In this document: positions 60,487 through 64,000 of the stretch, one piece after another
How positions within the stretch are numbered: the stretch's first letter is position 1
How the letters are laid out: the number at the start of each line of letters is the position of its first letter
NCBI RefSeq assembly: GCF_007655135.1
Contig: NC_045127.1
Coordinates: 5,642,001 to 5,706,000 of the forward strand
Length of the DNA stretch: 64,000 bases
DNA from: Punica granatum
Lineage: Eukaryota > Streptophyta > Magnoliopsida > Myrtales > Lythraceae
Direction: 5' to 3'
Notes under the pieces: generated by a model
What the model was told of the DNA's origin: nothing
Database searches by the model: none
Seen by the model: the letters and a program-made list of their open reading frames with translations, nothing else
Made by a program: the position numbers and the translations under genes

Positions 60487-60896
60487 TCATCCTCACATGA
60501 TAACCAAAGAAGGCATTTGGTATATGTTATCCTAGGAGAATTGCCAGCAATCTTGTAATTACCTAGGCCCAATCATTACCTTGTTTGGTGACAATATCCA
60601 AGTGGCAATCTATCTTGCAAGGGTAATCTACATTGATACTAAGTGGTAATTCACATTAAGTAGGGGGTGTGTCCACGTGGATTGCCACCAAAATGGTAAT
60701 CTCTTTCCTGAAAATGCCCCTAGCTTCTTCCTCCACATCAGACTTGCTCCCAACCACAATCACGCCACTACCGTCTCACCCATCACCGCAGCAGGCATAT
60801 CTTAGCCACCACCGCATCCGTCCTAGTCATCGTCGTTGTCGTCCGCCTTATTCTTCTTCTTTCTTGCGTCCACAAAAACCTTATTGTCGAACATTA

Positions 60897-61152
60897 GAGG
60901 CATTGTGTTTGATAACTCAAATTGAGTACTGAAATTACTTAATTGAATTTAGCTTGTTTGATAACACAAAAAAAAATTGAATTAATTTAATGATTAAGTA
61001 AAACAAGTGTTTAATCATTAAGGAAATGGAAACCTACTTTTTTTTTAACTAGATCGCTCAACCATCCACGTAATTTTGAAAAATTGCAATGGTGCCCCTA
61101 AAGTTTTTGAAATTTTCAAAAGGGCCCATTTATGCTTAGACAAACATAAAGC

Positions 61153-61190
<38 letters not shown>

Positions 61191-61709
61191 AGGAGGAGGG
61201 GACTCGGGCAACCGGGGGAGAGGGGCAGTGGTGGCCCCCTATCTCGACCACAATCGCAAAGGCGAAATCATCGATGACATCAAAAGTAGCCGGCGACCTT
61301 GTTTAGAAGGTGGTGGCCGTGATTGAGGGCCACCACCGCTTGGGATCGAGCCAACTCTCTCTTCGATCTAAGAGAGAGAAAACTCGATCCTAAGAGAGAT
61401 TGCCGGAGACTCCGCCTTGGGCGGTGGTGGTCGAGATTAGGGGCTACCATTGCTCCCTTCCTCTTCGATTAAAAATCCTCGATCCCTTTTTTATTGCAAT
61501 TTATATATATATTTTTATTTTCTGAATTTTTTAAAAACTAAAATAAAATTTGGACAAAAGTTAAAAGAAGTTAAAGTATTAAGCATTTATCTAATTTCAG
61601 TCATTATAATTTACCTAATCAAACACTTTTCATTTAATCAATTAAACGCTTATTCTATTTAGATCTTAAATTTTCAGCACTTAAAATTAAATCCAAACAA
61701 ACACAACCT
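60897..61709. mobile_element. TIR element with (GA)n and GC-rich interior
   Basis: The left end AGGCATTGTGTTTGATAACT is loosely inverted against the right end, which reversed reads AGGTTGTGTTTGTTTGGATT. Inverted subterminal AAT-rich sequence extends inward on both sides. The interior has a (GA)n run (61155-61183) and a GC-rich GGTGGTGG segment that might be captured gene sequence. No target duplication was confirmed. Confidence 0.4.
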
Positions 61710-62450
61710 ATCTCTCCTTCTTCTTCTTCTTCTTTTTTTTCCCCCAAAATTCCTCATTCCAAATAATCCAGGTCAAGCATGGCGCGCATATTTTATCTAA
61801 AGCAGCAAATTCTAGATGATTTGACATCCACTATACGGCAATCTTAATTTGGCTATTCAAATCGATCCTCTAGCAGTAGTTGATCTTGTAAATTATATAT
61901 ATACATAAGATTTGATATGTGCTTGAAAGTTCATCTGTATTTCAAATCAAGGAAATGCCAACGCAAATATCCGACAAAATCGATATCTATGAACACTTAA
62001 ATTTAAAAAATCAAGCCCATAAATTCGAGTTCGACCATCAAAATATAGCTCGGCTTTTATTAGCAACAACAACACATGATCCGAAACCAGTCTTAGTCGG
62101 ACTGAAAAAGATAAGAACCTTTATTTGGTGCCCTTTTTGCGTCTCTCCTCCCAAAACCCTCACATCCACCCACTCCATTCTCTCTCTGCCCATTGCGCAG
62201 CAGAAAACTTCTGCGTCTCCATCGCCATCGCCATCCCCTCGTCTACGCACGCTTCCCTCTCAAGCAAACCCTTCAGCAAAGAGTCCACTTTTTCTCCCGA
62301 TCTCAATTACGCGTCCGCCTGCAGCAACCCCCCTTACCTCCTGCTCCGTTCATTGATCGCCAACCAGATCGACTTCGAAGAAGAGAAGCAGAGCGCTCGT
62401 CATCTCATCATCCCAGGAGGAGGAGGAGGAGGAGGAAGAAGGAGAAGAAG

Positions 62451-62642
62451 ATGTGCTGCGGGAGCAGGGTGTGCATGCTGTGCACGTGCCTGATACTGGT
62501 GGTGATACTCATCGGGCTGCTCTTCGGATTCGGCGTCTTCAAGAGCGGGTTCCACAAGCTGAAGGACACCGTCAATGTCTGCGACCCCGCCGCCGGCGGC
62601 ATCTGCGGCCGGCCCTTCCTCGCCCCTCCTCCCCCTTTCTAG
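62451..62642 (+). CDS. Small single-pass membrane protein, 63 aa, Cys-rich N-terminus
   Basis: The frame MCCGSRVCMLCTCLILVVIL continues IGLLFGFGVFKSGFHKLKD, TVNVCDPAAGGICGRPFLAP and PPPF before TAG. Residues 9-31 form one hydrophobic segment; four Cys at positions 2, 3, 8 and 11 (with C13 beside them) could be acylated, and the C-terminus is Pro-rich. I recall similar uncharacterised short proteins in other plants, but no function. ATG 62451 was chosen because the protein-like pattern starts there. The longer in-frame extension from 62193 is Arg-rich, low complexity and follows a long CT-rich leader, so I treat it as 5' UTR. Confidence 0.65.
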   Translation: MCCGSRVCMLCTCLILVVILIGLLFGFGVFKSGFHKLKDTVNVCDPAAGGICGRPFLAPPPPF

Positions 62643-64000
62643 ACAGTTCGTCCCGCTTTGAACTTGAAACTCGCTCATTCTTTTATTGATTAGTATAGTT
62701 TGATGATTAGCTCTTAATCTCGTCTTCCATTGTTAGCATTTTAGTACATACTCTGGTGTTTCAGCTATGGCGTGATTCTATCTATATACATATAACGTTG
62801 TGTTCATTAGTTTTGATTTTCAACTGTTTCATTGAGCTGAATCAATGAGATTTATGCACGATCTTGTTGAACTGATGACCGAATTCAAGTTCATATCCAT
62901 GCTAGATTTCATGTACATTATCTCTCTCTTTATCATGGGGTGAAATTTGAGTAAATTCACTAACATTGGTTGGCTCAATCGGTTTGATGCCCGGACTTGA
63001 ATTAGTCAAAGTCCATTAGCTTTCGGATATCGAGGATGACCGAACAAAGGAAGAAAAAAAATTAAAAAAGGGAAAGAGGAGATGGCAAAGTAGTAATTTT
63101 CGTATGTCTCGTAACTTCCATCATTCCATGCCCACGATTTCCTCCGTATATCCTCTGCCCAAATTTGTTGCGAAAAGCTAATTAATTAATTAATTAATTT
63201 TCCTATTAATTAATTATTATCAAATTTAGCTTAAAGATTAGATTAAGTTAGTCAAGTACAGAAGTCGGGTCTAAATGAATTATACCTAAGTACATTATCT
63301 TGCTTTGAACTAAATTAATTTTTTTTTCCGGTAGGTAAATTAACTTAATTTTTTAAACTTGAATATGTGTGTATGTATATATATATATATATATATAATA
63401 CTGCACATCATGCGGACATGACCCACAGTTTAGGCCTATTTAGGCCCAAAACTCCGGCCCAGCCTAATAAGTCCGAATAACCAGTAAGTACATTTGGTAA
63501 ATCACGTGGCCCGTATTTATTACCCAAAAAAAAAGAGAGAAAATTTTGCACCTTTTTTTTCCGATAATTTCCAATTAGCACTTAACCTGAGAATGGGATT
63601 TACTATTGCAGACAATTAAGGCTGCTTGAAAAACTCCGAAAACCAAAAAATGGGACCAAAATTGATTAGAAAATATGGTTCAATTACGGTGCGATTTTTT
63701 CTTGAAATTTCCGGATGTGATTTGACTTTTGGTATTTATAATTAAGAACCAAAAAAAAAAACTTAACCGAATCATAGATGCATATATGTTACGTTTTTCT
63801 TCCTATGAGTTTAGCAAAACCTATTCATTTTACTGAATAGTGTATATTTGAACCGTAGTTAATTTATATTCGATTCGGTTAACCATAGTTAATCAATTTG
63901 AAGATATCGAGTATAAATCAAATCGAATTTATTGGAAAAACCGAATTAGTATATGAATTCTTTTGAATTAAACTTCTTTTTTAAATTTTTCGCCGTGTAC
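62643..64000. other. No gene recognised; 3' flank with simple repeats
   Basis: The 3' flank of the 63-aa protein is followed by AT-rich DNA. A segment at about 62975-63060 (TTTCGGATATC then an A-rich tail) resembles the 3' part of the 3.4-kb SINE family. An (AATT)n run lies at 63179-63203 and a (TA)n run at 63377-63399. Confidence 0.45.

Noticed and set aside
62038..62678. Minus-strand and alternative-frame ORFs over the 63-aa protein
   Set aside because: They are low-complexity shadows of the GGA-rich leader and the coding frame.

Overview
This is nuclear genomic DNA from a flowering plant, most likely a core eudicot. The evidence is AT-rich introns with GT-AG borders, plant-specific families (R2R3-MYB, AAP amino-acid permease, raffinose-synthase/SIP1, oleosin, plastid-type GAPDH) and many small non-autonomous plant transposons (hAT-like, fold-back, MITE, SINE). 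I could not fix the species from sequence alone. There are no bacterial operons, CRISPR arrays, rRNA genes or convincing tRNA genes.

Layout. (1) 1-101: start of a MYB80-like gene on the minus strand, cut by the window edge, with its upstream DNA to about 1370. (2) 1.6-5.2 kb: transposons and simple repeats (fold-back element, SINE, AAT/GAT repeats). (3) 5.3-34.6 kb: a large ruin of cytosolic-type valyl-tRNA synthetase (ValRS). An N-terminal fragment lies at 5.3-7.1 kb and two exon-1 fragments at 10.1-11.05 kb. A ~480-bp tandem repeat (11.1-13.1 kb) follows. Then comes a head-to-tail array of ~2.12-kb units (13.4-27.0 kb), each carrying the KMSKS exon through the C-terminal exon, and finally an older diverged copy at 33.4-34.65 kb. 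All copies carry stops, frameshifts or dead splice sites. A plastid GAPDH (GAPCP) pseudogene with its introns sits between the array and the last copy (29.3-33.0 kb). (4) 35.3-37.7 kb: a MYB80 pseudogene with duplicated upstream DNA, paralogous to the left edge. (5) 38.0-43.1 kb: two intact tandem AAP7-like permease genes on the minus strand (462 and 460 aa by my splicing). (6) 45.35-46.26 kb: a terminal-inverted-repeat element that seems to carry a gene fragment. (7) 47.2-52.2 kb: an oleosin and an intact 13-exon raffinose-synthase/SIP1-like gene (754 aa), both minus strand and 412 bp apart. (8) 53.5-55.3 kb: a hAT-like element with an 8-bp target duplication that has captured a GDSL-lipase fragment and a second gene fragment. 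(9) 55.3-64 kb: mostly non-coding, with MITEs, SINEs and one small membrane-protein gene at 62.45 kb.

The genes that look functional are the MYB80-like start (as far as seen), the two permeases, the oleosin, the raffinose-synthase-like gene and the 63-aa protein. The oleosin and raffinose-synthase-like genes have related seed and desiccation roles, and the oleosin promoter carries two palindromic G-boxes of the ABA-response type. Everything between about 5 and 36.5 kb appears to be pseudogenes produced by repeated unequal exchange, segmental insertion and transposition. Exon borders were placed by hand from splice sites and by remembered family sequence; no alignment was run.
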